A model generated the notes under the pieces. It saw only the letters and a program-made list of their open reading frames with translations, made no database searches and was not told where the DNA came from. Of a stretch of 64,000 nucleotides of DNA, positions 24,537 to 34,004 are shown in pieces. Each line of letters opens with the position of its first letter. The stretch's first letter is position 1. The position numbers and the translations under genes were made by a program. Origin of the DNA: an uncultured Acetatifactor sp. (lineage in GTDB: Bacteria > Bacillota > Clostridia > Lachnospirales > Lachnospiraceae); contig CANRLX010000003.1 of the NCBI GenBank assembly GCA_947631615.1, forward strand, positions 1 to 64,000. The letters run 5' to 3'.

Positions 24537-25864
24537 CTCACAGTCCCCTGCCTTTCCTTTTCCTCAAATTGCTCCCTCAGGGGAGGCTCATCCTTCCTCC
24601 GCGTGATCTCCACCAGCCCAAGCGGCGTCATGTCCACCACTCTCACCTTCTGCCGGTCCTGTTTTGCCAGGCTCCTTAGCAGATCCAGAAGCTTCGCGGG
24701 ATCCTCTTTTCTCGTCATATTGATAAAGTCCACCACGATCATGCCGGAGAGGTTTCGCAGGCGGAGCTGTCGGGCCACCTCCTCGGCCGCCTCTTTGTTT
24801 ACGGTAAAGGAGCTGTCCAGGAGGCTTCCTCCCGCCTCGTATCTGCCCGAATTGACGTCGATTACGGTGAGAGCCTCCGTGGGTTCGATCACGAGATAAG
24901 CGCCCGATTTGAGCCACACGACGCGGTCAAATGCCTCCCTGCATTTTGTGTCCAGGGAATACAGGCTTGCCAGGGACAACTGTCGGTCCTCATACAGGCG
25001 GACCGGCTTGTCCGGAAGCCTTTGGGCGCAGTGATCCTGCAGCTCCCGAAAGGTCTGCGGGTCGTCCGTCACGATCTCCCGATACTCCCAAGGGTACGCC
25101 AGCTTGTCCAGGACCGCCGCAAAGGCGGGGGGCGCCGCCCTGACGCAAAAGAAGCAGGTGCCGTGAACGGCTCTTTGGCAGAGGGAGGAAAACTCTTTCA
25201 GAAGCGCCTCCACTCCGGCGGAAAACGCCTCCTCGGTGCACTCCTCCGCCCGGGTGCGGATCACAAGCCCGGCCCGGGGCGCGTAGGCGTCCGGATCCGG
25301 AAAAAGCGGTATGGTCAATAGGGAATCCCGCTCCTTTAGCCGCAGCTTATCCACCCAGCCCGAGAGCCGCGCTCTTGCCTCCTCGGAGAGCTTGCCGGAA
25401 TAGCCGATCCGAAAGGCCCCCAGGCTGACGGCGGCCACCTCGTTTGCCAGGGAGATGTGGGCGGTCAGGGTGGGTTGCTTACTCTTTTGCGCCTCCCTGC
25501 AGATCTGGACCAAAAGCTCGTCCCCCTCGCGCAGCGCGTCTTTCCCCGGCGCAAACCTTCTCCCGCACACCAGAGGGAATCGGGCATCCTTCAGGGGGAG
25601 AAAGCAGATCTCCCTGTCCGCGATCTCCACAAAGCACGCCTCCAGATTTTTATGGATCGTTTTGATTTTCCCGACGTAGATGGAACCGATCCGGTTTTTT
25701 CGGGAGGAGAGCGCCTGCATGGCAAGGATCCGGTTTCCGCGAAGGAGAACGGCGCAGTCTCTGTCCCGATAGCGGGTAAAGATAAGCTTTCCCTCCCCTG
25801 CTCTTTTTTCTATGGCGGCTTCATCTTCCGTCCTGGTCTGGTTTGTCAGAATCGTGCGGCTCAT
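24533..25864 (-). CDS. rng: ribonuclease E/G family protein
   Basis: This endoribonuclease for mRNA and rRNA processing has 443 residues, the length of RNase G. An N-terminal S1-like region (about 48-125, IGSIYVGKIKTIHKNLEACFVEI) precedes the catalytic DNase I-like part, with the metal-binding aspartates in VIDVNSGRYEAG and VVDFINMTRKED. In many Clostridia this gene follows the two radical SAM-associated genes and precedes rplU; here the first half of that order holds (4-nt overlap with the upstream gene) but a NUDIX gene follows instead. Confidence 0.9.
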   Translation of the reverse strand: MSRTILTNQTRTEDEAAIEKRAGEGKLIFTRYRDRDCAVLLRGNRILAMQALSSRKNRIGSIYVGKIKTIHKNLEACFVEIADREICFLPLKDARFPLVCGRRFAPGKDALREGDELLVQICREAQKSKQPTLTAHISLANEVAAVSLGAFRIGYSGKLSEEARARLSGWVDKLRLKERDSLLTIPLFPDPDAYAPRAGLVIRTRAEECTEEAFSAGVEALLKEFSSLCQRAVHGTCFFCVRAAPPAFAAVLDKLAYPWEYREIVTDDPQTFRELQDHCAQRLPDKPVRLYEDRQLSLASLYSLDTKCREAFDRVVWLKSGAYLVIEPTEALTVIDVNSGRYEAGGSLLDSSFTVNKEAAEEVARQLRLRNLSGMIVVDFINMTRKEDPAKLLDLLRSLAKQDRQKVRVVDMTPLGLVEITRRKDEPPLREQFEEKERQGTVR

Positions 25865-26649
25865 GCCTCTGCTCCTTTTTGGTCGATCGTCCGACGGTTT
25901 TCCGTTTCCAAAGAATCCAGATATACGGCGTAAGCCATATCGTCCATGCCGATGTCGTTTAGGGAGACTAAGCGGTGCGATCCGTCCGTCTCCACGGCGG
26001 TATAGACGTCCTCTCTGGTGATGAGAAGGGCGTTTTCCTTCAGCGTCTCCCCATGGTCCGCAAGAAGCGCCTGCAGGATCTGGGCGGGCTTTATGTTTCC
26101 GCCGCTGGATGCGTCCACCAGCATGTGAAGGGCTCCGTCCTCCCAGAAAAGCTCATGGATACCGGGCTTAAGATCCACCTGACGGACGCTCTTTTTGGTC
26201 TCCTTGACGATCGGGATGGCATCCCGTTTCATAAAGTCCGCCAGCGCCTCCTCCATGGATACGCTCCCCAAAAAGTCCGGCTCTCTGCCCTCGCGGAAGC
26301 GGACCGTATAGGAGGCTGCCGCCACGCTCGCCATAGCGTTTCCCGCATCCCGTGGCAGGATCTTTACGTCCGCCACCTCAATGCCGTCGACGCTTGCCGC
26401 GTTCATGCGCCTCTGTACGTCCGGACAGGAGACGATGGAGTGCACCTGCAGATCCATATATTCCCCGTTGCTCTCCAGGCCGACTCCCAGGGGCGCCGCA
26501 AAGGACATGATCTGATGGGGGCTGAAGCCTCCGCTGTACGCCACGTCAAGCTCCGCGCGCCGGTTTAATTTTTGAAAGAAACGCATCACGTCCAGATGGC
26601 CGATAAAGCGGACCGGACCGTATTTGCGAAATTTAATGCGAAGCATCAT
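25861..26649 (-). CDS. radical SAM-associated DUF2344 protein (TIGR03936 family)
   Basis: This protein has 262 residues and opens with LRIKFRKYGPVRFIGHLDVMRFFQKLNRRAEL, the hallmark of the TIGR03936 family. Members are always next to, or fused with, the TIGR03960 radical SAM protein and presumably act together with it; the reaction is unknown. The SGGFSPHQIMSFA segment is conserved. It overlaps the upstream radical SAM gene and the downstream RNase gene by 4 nt each, implying coupled translation and a fixed stoichiometry. Confidence 0.9.
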   Translation of the reverse strand: MMLRIKFRKYGPVRFIGHLDVMRFFQKLNRRAELDVAYSGGFSPHQIMSFAAPLGVGLESNGEYMDLQVHSIVSCPDVQRRMNAASVDGIEVADVKILPRDAGNAMASVAAASYTVRFREGREPDFLGSVSMEEALADFMKRDAIPIVKETKKSVRQVDLKPGIHELFWEDGALHMLVDASSGGNIKPAQILQALLADHGETLKENALLITREDVYTAVETDGSHRLVSLNDIGMDDMAYAVYLDSLETENRRTIDQKGAEA

Positions 26650-28544
26650 AGCGTTTCCTCCCCCTCCTTGTCCCCGCGTACCTCCAGACAGATGCCACCG
26701 CCGAACCGGCTGGCGCCGCAGCCCTGGCAGCGCTGTTTACAGTTCTCGGAAAGCTCCCCTCGCATTGCCTTCTCCCACTCTCTCTTCAAAAATTCCTTGG
26801 TAACGCCGCAGTCTATAAAATCCCAGGGGAGAAGCTCGTCCAGGGAGCGCTGGCGGCTGCTGTAAAACGCGGGATCAAGTCCGCACTCCCGAAAGGTCTC
26901 CACCCATTTGTCGTTGTCAAAGTATTCGCCCCAGGCGTCGAAAAAGCAGCCCTTTTTGTACAGCCGCAGAAGTACCTTAGAAACGCGTCTGTCCCCCCGC
27001 GCCAGAACGCCCTCAAACACGCTGGCATCCGCCTCGTGCCAGTTGTATTTGATGCTCTTTTGGTTGAGCTGCTCAGAGATCGCGCGCTTGGTAAAATACG
27101 CCTTCTCGATAAACTCCTCCTTGGTGCACTGTCTGGCCCACTGAAAGGGGGTGAAGGGCTTCGGCACAAAAAAGGAGGTGCTGGTGACGATCTGGACCCT
27201 GCCGTTTGTCCGCTTTTCCTTGGGGACCACATCGAAAAAGACCGCGGCGATCTTGTTGGAGAGCTCTGCGATCCCCCGGATATCCTCCTCTGTCTCCGTG
27301 GGCTGCCCCAGCATAAAGTAGAGCTTCACCCGGGTCCATCCCCCCTCGAAGGCGAGGGCGGCGCCCCGGAGAATGTCCTCCTCCGTCAATCCCTTGTTGA
27401 TCACGTTGCGGAGCCTCTGGCTTCCCGCCTCCGGCGCAAAGGTCAGACTGGTCTTTCTCACATCCTGGACCTTACTCATCACATCCAGGGAAAAGGCGTC
27501 GATGCGGAGGGACGGGAGGGAGATGTTGATCTTCCTTTTTCCGCACTCCTCGATGAGAAAGTCGATGAGCTCCGGCAGCCTGCTGTAATCGCTGGAGCTG
27601 AGAGAGCTCAGGGAGATCTCCTCGTGCCCCGTGTTTTTCAGCATTTCCATCGCGTACCGCTTCAGGACCGCGACGTCACGCTCGCGCACCGGACGGTAAA
27701 GCTGGCCCGCCTGGCAAAAACGGCACCCGCGGATGCAGCCTCTCTGGATTTCCAGCACCACCCTGTCCTGTGTCACCTTGATAAACGGCACCACGGGCTT
27801 TGACGGGTAACACGCATGGGTCACGTCCATCGCCGCCTCCTTTCGGACGGTGGCGGGGATGCCCTCCTCTGTGGGCGTGAAAGACAAAAGCGTTCCGTCC
27901 TCACGGTAGGCGGCCTCGTAAAAGCGGGGAACGTACATGCCGGGGATGCGGGCGGCGCGCCGCAGAAATTCCTCCCTGCCCGCCTTTTCCTGCCGGCACT
28001 GTTTGTAGAGGGCGATGAGGTCGCCGTAGCGGGTCTCGCCCTCCCCTATGTAAAAGAGGTCGAAAAACTCCGCGATCGGTTCTGGATTGTAGGCGCAGGG
28101 GCCTCCCCCGATGACGATGGGGCAATCCTCTCCCCTGTCCGTGGCGATTAACGGTATCTGAGCCAGATCCAGGATCTGCAGAATATTGGTGTAGCACATT
28201 TCGTACTGGATGGTAATGCCGAGAAAATCAAAATCCCGTATGGGATCCTGGGACTCCAGCGCAAAGAGCGGGATCCGCTCCTTTCTCATTATGGCATCCA
28301 GGTCCACCCAGGGGGAGTAGACTCTCTCGCACCATACGTCCTCCATCGCGTTGAACATCGCATAGAGGATCTGGATCCCTAAGTGGGACATGCCGATTTC
28401 GTACACATCCGGAAAGCACATGGCAAAGCGGACACGGACCCTCGCCTTATCCTTGACCACAGAGTTTACCTCGTGGCCGATATAGCGCTCCGGCTTTTCT
28501 ATTTTCATCAGGATGTCATCCGACAACGCAAGCTTTTCATTCAT
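26646..28544 (-). CDS. B12-binding-domain radical SAM protein (TIGR03960 family)
   Basis: This radical SAM enzyme has 632 residues. An N-terminal cobalamin-binding-like domain (about 20-180, with CFPDVYEIGMSHLGIQIL and PIVIGGGPCAYNPEP) precedes the radical SAM core with its cluster motif CIRGCRFC (about residue 265). The C-terminal part ends in a Cys-rich stretch (NCKQRCQGCGASRFGGGIC) that may bind a second cluster. The reaction is unknown; conservation beside RNase G and ribosomal genes suggests an RNA or ribosome modification. I chose the ATG at 28544, which has GGAAAGG upstream; it overlaps the previous gene by 8 nt. Confidence 0.9.
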   Translation of the reverse strand: MNEKLALSDDILMKIEKPERYIGHEVNSVVKDKARVRVRFAMCFPDVYEIGMSHLGIQILYAMFNAMEDVWCERVYSPWVDLDAIMRKERIPLFALESQDPIRDFDFLGITIQYEMCYTNILQILDLAQIPLIATDRGEDCPIVIGGGPCAYNPEPIAEFFDLFYIGEGETRYGDLIALYKQCRQEKAGREEFLRRAARIPGMYVPRFYEAAYREDGTLLSFTPTEEGIPATVRKEAAMDVTHACYPSKPVVPFIKVTQDRVVLEIQRGCIRGCRFCQAGQLYRPVRERDVAVLKRYAMEMLKNTGHEEISLSSLSSSDYSRLPELIDFLIEECGKRKINISLPSLRIDAFSLDVMSKVQDVRKTSLTFAPEAGSQRLRNVINKGLTEEDILRGAALAFEGGWTRVKLYFMLGQPTETEEDIRGIAELSNKIAAVFFDVVPKEKRTNGRVQIVTSTSFFVPKPFTPFQWARQCTKEEFIEKAYFTKRAISEQLNQKSIKYNWHEADASVFEGVLARGDRRVSKVLLRLYKKGCFFDAWGEYFDNDKWVETFRECGLDPAFYSSRQRSLDELLPWDFIDCGVTKEFLKREWEKAMRGELSENCKQRCQGCGASRFGGGICLEVRGDKEGEETL

Positions 28545-29868
28545 GACGTAACCTTTCCGTGCCGCCCGCCTGTGGCAGAGCGCTGTTTTTCGGGCGTCTC
28601 CCCGACACAAGCTCCCTCATCAGCCGCACCTCCTCGGCGGAGATGTTCTCGTCGGAGTATCGGGCTTTCTCATAAAGTGGTGAAACGGCCTCCTCGCCCA
28701 GAATCTTTCCCCACTCTCTCGCCGTCCGGAAGGCCGGATCCTGCGGTGTCTCCCCCCAATCCTTTGGGGAGAGGCCGCTGACCGCAGCTTTCACATGGTT
28801 TCGATACAGTCTGCGGATGCGGTCCCGCGGGGTCGCGCGCGCAAACAGAGGGCGCTGCGCCTTCCTGGACGGTTTCTCATAGGGACATTTCTCCCGCACA
28901 TCCCTGACCCGCTCCCAGGTGTGGGAGTGAAGGCCGCTTCTCTTTCGGTTCATCCGTTCCCGAACGAAGCGAAACAGCCAGACCATCAGGCGCAAGGCCA
29001 GCCAGACAAGTCCGCAGAAGAAGGCGGCCAGCGCGATGTATTCCAGAACGATCCAGATGAGCGCGGTCTCTCCCGCCTCGGGAAGGGGCGTCCCTCCGCC
29101 CCCCGGGACAAGAGGCGCTTCCTGGGCGGGCGCATCCGGACCGCCTCTGGGAAGGATCCCGATGAGCAGACGGACCAGGGAAAAGACGGCGGCTCTCAAA
29201 AATGCCGCCACCGCCCCCAGCCACTCAAAGTGGGAACACAGAAGCAAAAGGAGCATAGCCGACAGCACAAAACCGATCATCAGCCTTGCGCCGGAGACAA
29301 AGATCTCCCGCTCCGGAATATGTCCGGTGCTGCTGTCGTTCACCACCAAAAAGCGCAGATAGCTCTCCAGATAGCAGGTCAGGAAATAAAGCCCGAACAC
29401 GGCGATCAGGGCAAGCAGATAAGCGGAATCCCATTTTCCGCAGCCCAGATAGTGCAAAAGGTAAGTGGCTCCGGCAAAAATCCCAACCGCCGCCGGCATG
29501 ATCACCTTGCCGTCCAGAAATTCCCCGCCCCGAAGCCGCAGGGCAATGGAGTAGGCCGCATACAGCACGGCAGAGAGGAAATAGATCGTTCTCGCCGGAG
29601 AATCCCTGTGGGAAAGCAGAACAAAGGAAACCGCAAGCAAAACAAGATGCCCGCCTAAGAGGAGCAGGAAACGGTGCAGGTAAAGGCGCAGAAAGTAGAA
29701 CGCAAAGGGAAGCGCGCTCATAGCAAGCCAGATCCAGACGCTTGGCTCCTCACACTCGGACACATTCTGCGTCAGACCAAACAAAAGCAGGACAAGGGAA
29801 AATGCGGTCCAGTGATTCATCTGTGTCACACAGAGCTCTCGGGCACAGAGAATGAAATTGCGGTTCAT
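28537..29868 (-). CDS. membrane protein of a MoxR-DUF58 operon, DUF4129-like C-terminus
   Basis: This protein has 443 residues. About nine hydrophobic segments occupy the first 300 residues. A basic cytoplasmic C-terminal region contains RIRRLYRNHVKAAV and a TAREWGKILGEEAVSPLYEKARYS stretch that resembles the end of DUF4129/transglutaminase-operon proteins (the RYS motif). It follows the MoxR and DUF58 genes and probably belongs to that complex, but a 195-bp palindromic spacer separates it from them. A transglutaminase gene, common in such operons, is missing. GGAGGG precedes the ATG. Confidence 0.65.
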   Translation of the reverse strand: MNRNFILCARELCVTQMNHWTAFSLVLLLFGLTQNVSECEEPSVWIWLAMSALPFAFYFLRLYLHRFLLLLGGHLVLLAVSFVLLSHRDSPARTIYFLSAVLYAAYSIALRLRGGEFLDGKVIMPAAVGIFAGATYLLHYLGCGKWDSAYLLALIAVFGLYFLTCYLESYLRFLVVNDSSTGHIPEREIFVSGARLMIGFVLSAMLLLLLCSHFEWLGAVAAFLRAAVFSLVRLLIGILPRGGPDAPAQEAPLVPGGGGTPLPEAGETALIWIVLEYIALAAFFCGLVWLALRLMVWLFRFVRERMNRKRSGLHSHTWERVRDVREKCPYEKPSRKAQRPLFARATPRDRIRRLYRNHVKAAVSGLSPKDWGETPQDPAFRTAREWGKILGEEAVSPLYEKARYSDENISAEEVRLMRELVSGRRPKNSALPQAGGTERLRHE

Positions 29869-29907
29869 ATGGCGCTCGCCCTCCTTTCTTGCATACGATA
29901 CGTCTTC

Positions 29908-30046
29908 GTGTGCTTCCCAGACAAGTCGCCACAGGGCACGCTTTCGCTATATATCGCTCGCAGCGGTACCTAATGCGCCAGAGTACGGCGCATAAGTACC
30001 GGCGGCGCTATAATGCCCTGTGCGCGATCTTGTCTGCATCGCACAC
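29908..30046. repeat. 139-bp imperfect palindrome inside the MoxR-DUF58 operon
   Basis: Nested arms pair along the whole element: GTGTGC (29908-29913) with GCACAC (30041-30046), CAGACAAG with CTTGTCTG, CACAGGGCA (29930-29938) with TGCCCTGTG (30014-30022), and a core hairpin 29965-29979 with 29986-30000 (GGTAC and ATGCGCC arms). As RNA it would fold into one long stem. There is no T-run, so it is not an ordinary terminator. It resembles ERIC- or MITE-like intergenic elements in form; no relation by sequence is claimed. Confidence 0.8.
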
Positions 30047-30063
30047 GGTCACACGGTCCCTGT

Positions 30064-31185
30064 TTAACCTCGGATGTGGAGCACTCTGATATGGGAAGAA
30101 AGCTTTTCGGGCAGCTTTGGCTCGCCGCTCTCCCACACGGGATAAAACCAGAGGTATTCTCCTCCGGCATCCTGATACTGCTCCAGCAGTTCCACGAAAT
30201 CCTCGTATTGGTTGGGGGACACGATGCAAGTCACGGTGCCCTCCGCTTCATGTAGAAGTTTATCGGACCAAAGCTCCACAAAGGGAAGGATCTCCTCCGT
30301 GTCGGTTCTTGCCAGCGCCCGATAGACCGCGGTCATCTGTCCGGTGCCCGCGCTCGCATCCAGGGTGAGCGGTTCCCCCGTGAGCATATCCAGGCTGTTC
30401 CCGTGGCAGGACACCTGCATCCCCTGGCTCAGAAAATATTCGCACAGTCCTGCGGCGATCCGAAGGCTCCCCTCCACACAGTCCGTTTTTTTCAGAATCC
30501 CCGTATCCTCCAGGTTCAAAAAGACCCGCACCGCCTTTAGGGAGGTGTAATTTTTCTGGTTGACCTTGAGCCCGCCGGTCTTTGCGGTAGCCTTCCAGTT
30601 GACGCTCCGCATATCGTCAAAGGGCTGGTACTCCCGAATACCGCGGTATTCAAAGGGATCCTCCAGAAGGTGGCGGCGGGTGAGCACCTCCCCGTTTAGC
30701 TGCTGCAGCGACTGCCGAAATTCCCTGCTGTCGAAGGGCCTCGGATAGACGTACACAAACGCTCTCTCGGGAAGCGTCTCCACCATCTGGGCGGTCAGAA
30801 AGAGATCCGAAGCCACCAAATCGCAGGAGTCGATGCGGTAATAGCCCCGCTTCCCTCCCGTGAAGGAGAGGGTACGGGTGACCTTTTCCCCGCCCCCGAT
30901 CTGGAACACATCGTTGCGGTAGTACTGATCGGTGGTGCGGGAGCCGTCTCCGGTCTCAAAGAGAAGGCTGCGGCTGGTCTGAAACTTTACCTTCAGCATG
31001 GAGAGCGGAAGCCGCTTCCGGTTCTCCACGATCTCCAAAAGGGAGCTCTCCTCTCCCTCAAACAGGCTGTCCCTGCCAAAACGGATGGTCACATATAAGC
31101 CCTTGCTCCACAGCCGTCGATAGAGCCGCTGCTCCAGAACCAGAAGGAGAAAGGCCGCGAGTCCGATTCCGATGATTCTGATCAT
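30064..31185 (-). CDS. DUF58 domain-containing protein
   Basis: This protein has 373 residues, with an N-terminal membrane segment (about 3-20), a beta-rich central part, and the DUF58 signature DPFEYRGIREYQPFDDMRSV at about residues 177-196 followed by NWKATAKTGGL. A von Willebrand A-like fold follows, but the metal-site DxSxS is not evident (VFLNLEDTG stands in its place). DUF58 proteins work with MoxR ATPases in envelope assembly or stress functions. Its start overlaps the moxR stop by 4 nt. Biochemical role unknown. Confidence 0.9.
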   Translation of the reverse strand: MIRIIGIGLAAFLLLVLEQRLYRRLWSKGLYVTIRFGRDSLFEGEESSLLEIVENRKRLPLSMLKVKFQTSRSLLFETGDGSRTTDQYYRNDVFQIGGGEKVTRTLSFTGGKRGYYRIDSCDLVASDLFLTAQMVETLPERAFVYVYPRPFDSREFRQSLQQLNGEVLTRRHLLEDPFEYRGIREYQPFDDMRSVNWKATAKTGGLKVNQKNYTSLKAVRVFLNLEDTGILKKTDCVEGSLRIAAGLCEYFLSQGMQVSCHGNSLDMLTGEPLTLDASAGTGQMTAVYRALARTDTEEILPFVELWSDKLLHEAEGTVTCIVSPNQYEDFVELLEQYQDAGGEYLWFYPVWESGEPKLPEKLSSHIRVLHIRG

Positions 31186-32132
31186 GCGCTGAAATCCTCT
31201 GTGGGTGTTTTTGTGTTCTTTAAAATGGTCTCCACGAGCTCTGTCGACCGGTTTTCTGCGCCGTATCCGCCCGTGACGATCCGATGCGCCAGGACGGGCA
31301 CGGCGAGAGCCTTCACGTCGTCCGGTATCACGTACCCTCTTCCCAGAAGGTACGCGTATGCCTTCGCACAGCGAAGCAGGGCCAGAGAGCCCCTGGGGCT
31401 TACGCCCAGCGTCACGCCCTCCGCCGAGCGGGTGGCCTCCACGATATCCACCATGTATTCCCTCACACAGGGATGGACAAAGACGCCGACGGCCTCCTCT
31501 CGCGCACCTTTGAGTTCCTCCAGGGTAAAGACGCTTTGCAGCTCCTCCAAAGGCTCCCGCTCCAGATAGCGCTCCAGGATGGCAAGCTCCTCCGCCCTGT
31601 CCGGAAGCCCCATGGAAAGGCGCATCATAAAACGGTCCATCTGCGCCTCCGGCAGGGGGAAGGTTCCGGCGTTTTCAACGGGATTCTGTGTGGCGATGAC
31701 AAAGAAGGGATCCCCCGGGCAGTAGCTTTTCCCGTCTATGGTCACCTGGCGCTCCTCCATACACTCCAAAAGCCCCGCCTGCGTTCTGGGCGTGGCGCGG
31801 TTGATCTCGTCCGCCAGCAGAATATTGGTGAAAACAGGCCCCTTTCGCAGAACAAATTTATTCTCCCGTCCGTCAAATACATTGATTCCCGTCACGTCGC
31901 TGGGAAGCAGATCCGGCGTAAACTGTATGCGGGAAAACTGCGCCGACAGGGTTTTGGCCAGCGTCTTTGCAAGTTTGGTCTTGCCGGTGCCGGGCACGTC
32001 CTCCAAAAGCACGTGGCCGTCCGCCACCAGAGCGGTCAAAAGAAGTCTCGCCGTTTGTTCTCTCCCGACGATCACCCGCAGGATATTCTCCAGTACCCTG
32101 TCCGCCAGCTGTCTGCCGTTTTCCGCGTTCAT
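31182..32132 (-). CDS. MoxR family AAA+ ATPase
   Basis: This chaperone-like AAA+ ATPase has 316 residues. Walker A is DVPGTGKTKLAKTLA (about 45-59), Walker B is ILLADEINRATPRTQ, sensor 1 lies in FVIATQNPVE, and the arginine finger region is near MDRFMMRLSMG. It is thought to activate a vWA/DUF58 partner, here the next gene, to which it is coupled by a 4-nt overlap. The frame is open further upstream, but the ATG at 32132 has AAAGGGG and gives the family N-terminus. A TATACT -10 lies at 32179-32184 with a weak -35. Confidence 0.93.
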   Translation of the reverse strand: MNAENGRQLADRVLENILRVIVGREQTARLLLTALVADGHVLLEDVPGTGKTKLAKTLAKTLSAQFSRIQFTPDLLPSDVTGINVFDGRENKFVLRKGPVFTNILLADEINRATPRTQAGLLECMEERQVTIDGKSYCPGDPFFVIATQNPVENAGTFPLPEAQMDRFMMRLSMGLPDRAEELAILERYLEREPLEELQSVFTLEELKGAREEAVGVFVHPCVREYMVDIVEATRSAEGVTLGVSPRGSLALLRCAKAYAYLLGRGYVIPDDVKALAVPVLAHRIVTGGYGAENRSTELVETILKNTKTPTEDFSA

Positions 32133-32291
32133 AGCATATCCCCTTTCTAGTTCATGGTTTCTATAACCGATTAAGAACAGTATAACACAGAAACCGAAAA
32201 AGCACAGCACAAAGTTTGTTCCGATTTGTTCTACCCGGGGAGGGCGTCCCATATATTAGTTGCAGACAAGGAGTTTTTTGAGAGGTTATCC

Positions 32292-32684
32292 ATGCGTAAA
32301 TTTTCGGTAGACCAGAAATTGAGGCTGGTGGAACAGATCCATTCCCGCTATAACCGGAATCAGTATGATCTGTCCAACCGCGAGAGGATCCTGTACGGCA
32401 GGACTTCGGAAAAGAGCTATTTCTATAAAAACGGCGAGGGCCCGATGCCGGATGCAGCGGACGGCCTCCCCGACGATGCGCCGGAGCTTAACACCTTCCA
32501 GATCCGTCTGCTGGCCGCTTTGGTCCTGGCGGTGGGACTGATATTGCTGGACAAAAACGGAGGCAACATCGCGGGTCTGTCCGCCGGACAGATCTTTGAC
32601 ACCATCTCCGCCGATTATGAGGACGATCTGGACGCCTGGCTGGAGGCAGGGCTTACGCCCCAAATGCCGGCAGCCGAACGCTAG
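32292..32684 (+). CDS. small single-helix membrane protein, unknown function
   Basis: This protein has 130 residues: a basic N-terminal half ([29 protein letters not shown]), one membrane helix (about 69-90, [16 protein letters not shown]), and an acidic C-terminus. It is divergent from moxR and convergent with the his operon; its TAG stop shares the palindrome CTAG (32681-32684) with the stop of the HisIE gene. The ATG at 32292 follows an AGAGG site. I do not recognise the family, though similar proteins are seen in Lachnospiraceae. Confidence 0.7.
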   Translation: MRKFSVDQKLRLVEQIHSRYNRNQYDLSNRERILYGRTSEKSYFYKNGEGPMPDAADGLPDDAPELNTFQIRLLAALVLAVGLILLDKNGGNIAGLSAGQIFDTISADYEDDLDAWLEAGLTPQMPAAER

Positions 32685-33964
32685 CGGTTGGCAAGCTCCG
32701 TGGTGATCTCCTCCCACGTGATCTCCTTCTCCGCCATCAGCACCATCATGTGATACAGAAAATCACTGATCTCATATTTGATCTCATTGGGGTTTGGATT
32801 TTTGGCGGCGATGACGATCTCCGTCGCCTCCTCCCCAAGCTTCTTTAAAATTTTGTCGATCCCCTTGTCAAAGAGGTAGTTGGTGTAGGAGCCCTCCTTG
32901 GGGTGGATCCTGCGGTCCTTGATAACGGCAAAGACCTCCTCAAACACCTGGAGGGGATTGGAACCCTCCTCCCAGTCCTTTTTCGTGATCTCGTTGAAAA
33001 AGCAGCTTCTGTTTCCGGTGTGGCAGGCGACTCCCACCTGGGACACCAAAGCCAGAATGGTGTCCAGGTCACAGTCGGCGGTCAGGCTCTTCACAAACTG
33101 GAAATGGCCGCTGGTCTCCCCCTTAAGCCACAACTCCTTCCGGCTTCGGCTGTAGTAGGTCATCTTGCCGGTCCGAAGCGTGTTTTCGTAAGCCTCCTCG
33201 TTCATGTACGCCACCATCAAAACCTCGCGCGTGCGGTAATCCTGAACCACGACCGGCACCATGCCGTCGCTGTTTTTCTTAAAATCCTCCCACCGGTAAG
33301 CCGCCTGGAAGGATTCCACCATAATGTGGTTTTCCTTGCAGAGCTCCTTCAGAGAGAGGATCTCGTGCACGTTGTCGTTGACGGCGTTTCCGGTGACCCC
33401 GCAGACAGGCCCGCAGGCCAGAACCTCCAACAGCCGGTTTAAGGCGATCTGCTCCACCTGAACAAAAAAGGGAAGGTCCGTGGCCTTTTCGGTCTCCGGA
33501 ATCCGGTGCGGATTCAACAGAAGGCCTCCCGACAGATACTTGTCCGCCAGCTCCCTGTGATCCGCCAGAACCTGAGGATCCTCGAAAGAGGCCAGGATCT
33601 TGTCCCGGCCAAACTTTAAGGAGACCTCCTCCGTGACGGCGATATTGCTCTCCTTGCCGTAATCGAGGATCGCCTTTTTGCAGCCTGCGTAGAGGAGCTT
33701 TTTTACGTCCTCCATGCGCTTGATATTGCCGGCACCGATCACGTCAAGCTCCGACACTCTGCAGATCTCCTTGATAAGGTCCAGCGCGGCCTCCTGCTCC
33801 GCATCCGTCGCGGACAGGTCGAACACGATCAGTTCATCCGCGTTGTTTTCCCGATAGGTTTCCGCCAGCGCGACGGGATCCGCACTTATGACAGTACTGT
33901 CAGACAGATTTCTAACCGCTTTTCCGTGGTATAAGTAAATACAGGGCACAAATTTTTTGATCAT
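32681..33964 (-). CDS. hisIE: HisF/HisA-like domain fused to HisI-HisE (PR-AMP cyclohydrolase / PR-ATP diphosphatase)
   Basis: This is a three-part protein of 427 residues. Residues 1-225 resemble a HisF/HisA TIM barrel ([22 protein letters not shown]), but the family's CLDV-type catalytic Asp is replaced by CIYLY and the second catalytic Asp region is not seen, so this domain is probably not catalytic. About 230-325 is HisI with its zinc/metal motif DCDLDTI and [10 protein letters not shown]. About 330-427 is HisE ([20 protein letters not shown]). It carries out steps 2 and 3 of histidine synthesis and is last in the his operon. ATG at 33964 chosen (AAGGGAG site). Confidence 0.9.
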   Translation of the reverse strand: MIKKFVPCIYLYHGKAVRNLSDSTVISADPVALAETYRENNADELIVFDLSATDAEQEAALDLIKEICRVSELDVIGAGNIKRMEDVKKLLYAGCKKAILDYGKESNIAVTEEVSLKFGRDKILASFEDPQVLADHRELADKYLSGGLLLNPHRIPETEKATDLPFFVQVEQIALNRLLEVLACGPVCGVTGNAVNDNVHEILSLKELCKENHIMVESFQAAYRWEDFKKNSDGMVPVVVQDYRTREVLMVAYMNEEAYENTLRTGKMTYYSRSRKELWLKGETSGHFQFVKSLTADCDLDTILALVSQVGVACHTGNRSCFFNEITKKDWEEGSNPLQVFEEVFAVIKDRRIHPKEGSYTNYLFDKGIDKILKKLGEEATEIVIAAKNPNPNEIKYEISDFLYHMMVLMAEKEITWEEITTELANR

Positions 33965-34004
33965 TTTTGAAAGCTCCCTTTTTGTCCTTTGACACATGTG
34001 ATGT

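Noticed and set aside
30064-31185. Active vWA metal site in the DUF58 protein
   Set aside because: The expected DxSxS sequence was not found; the region reads VFLNLEDTG, so I did not claim metal binding.
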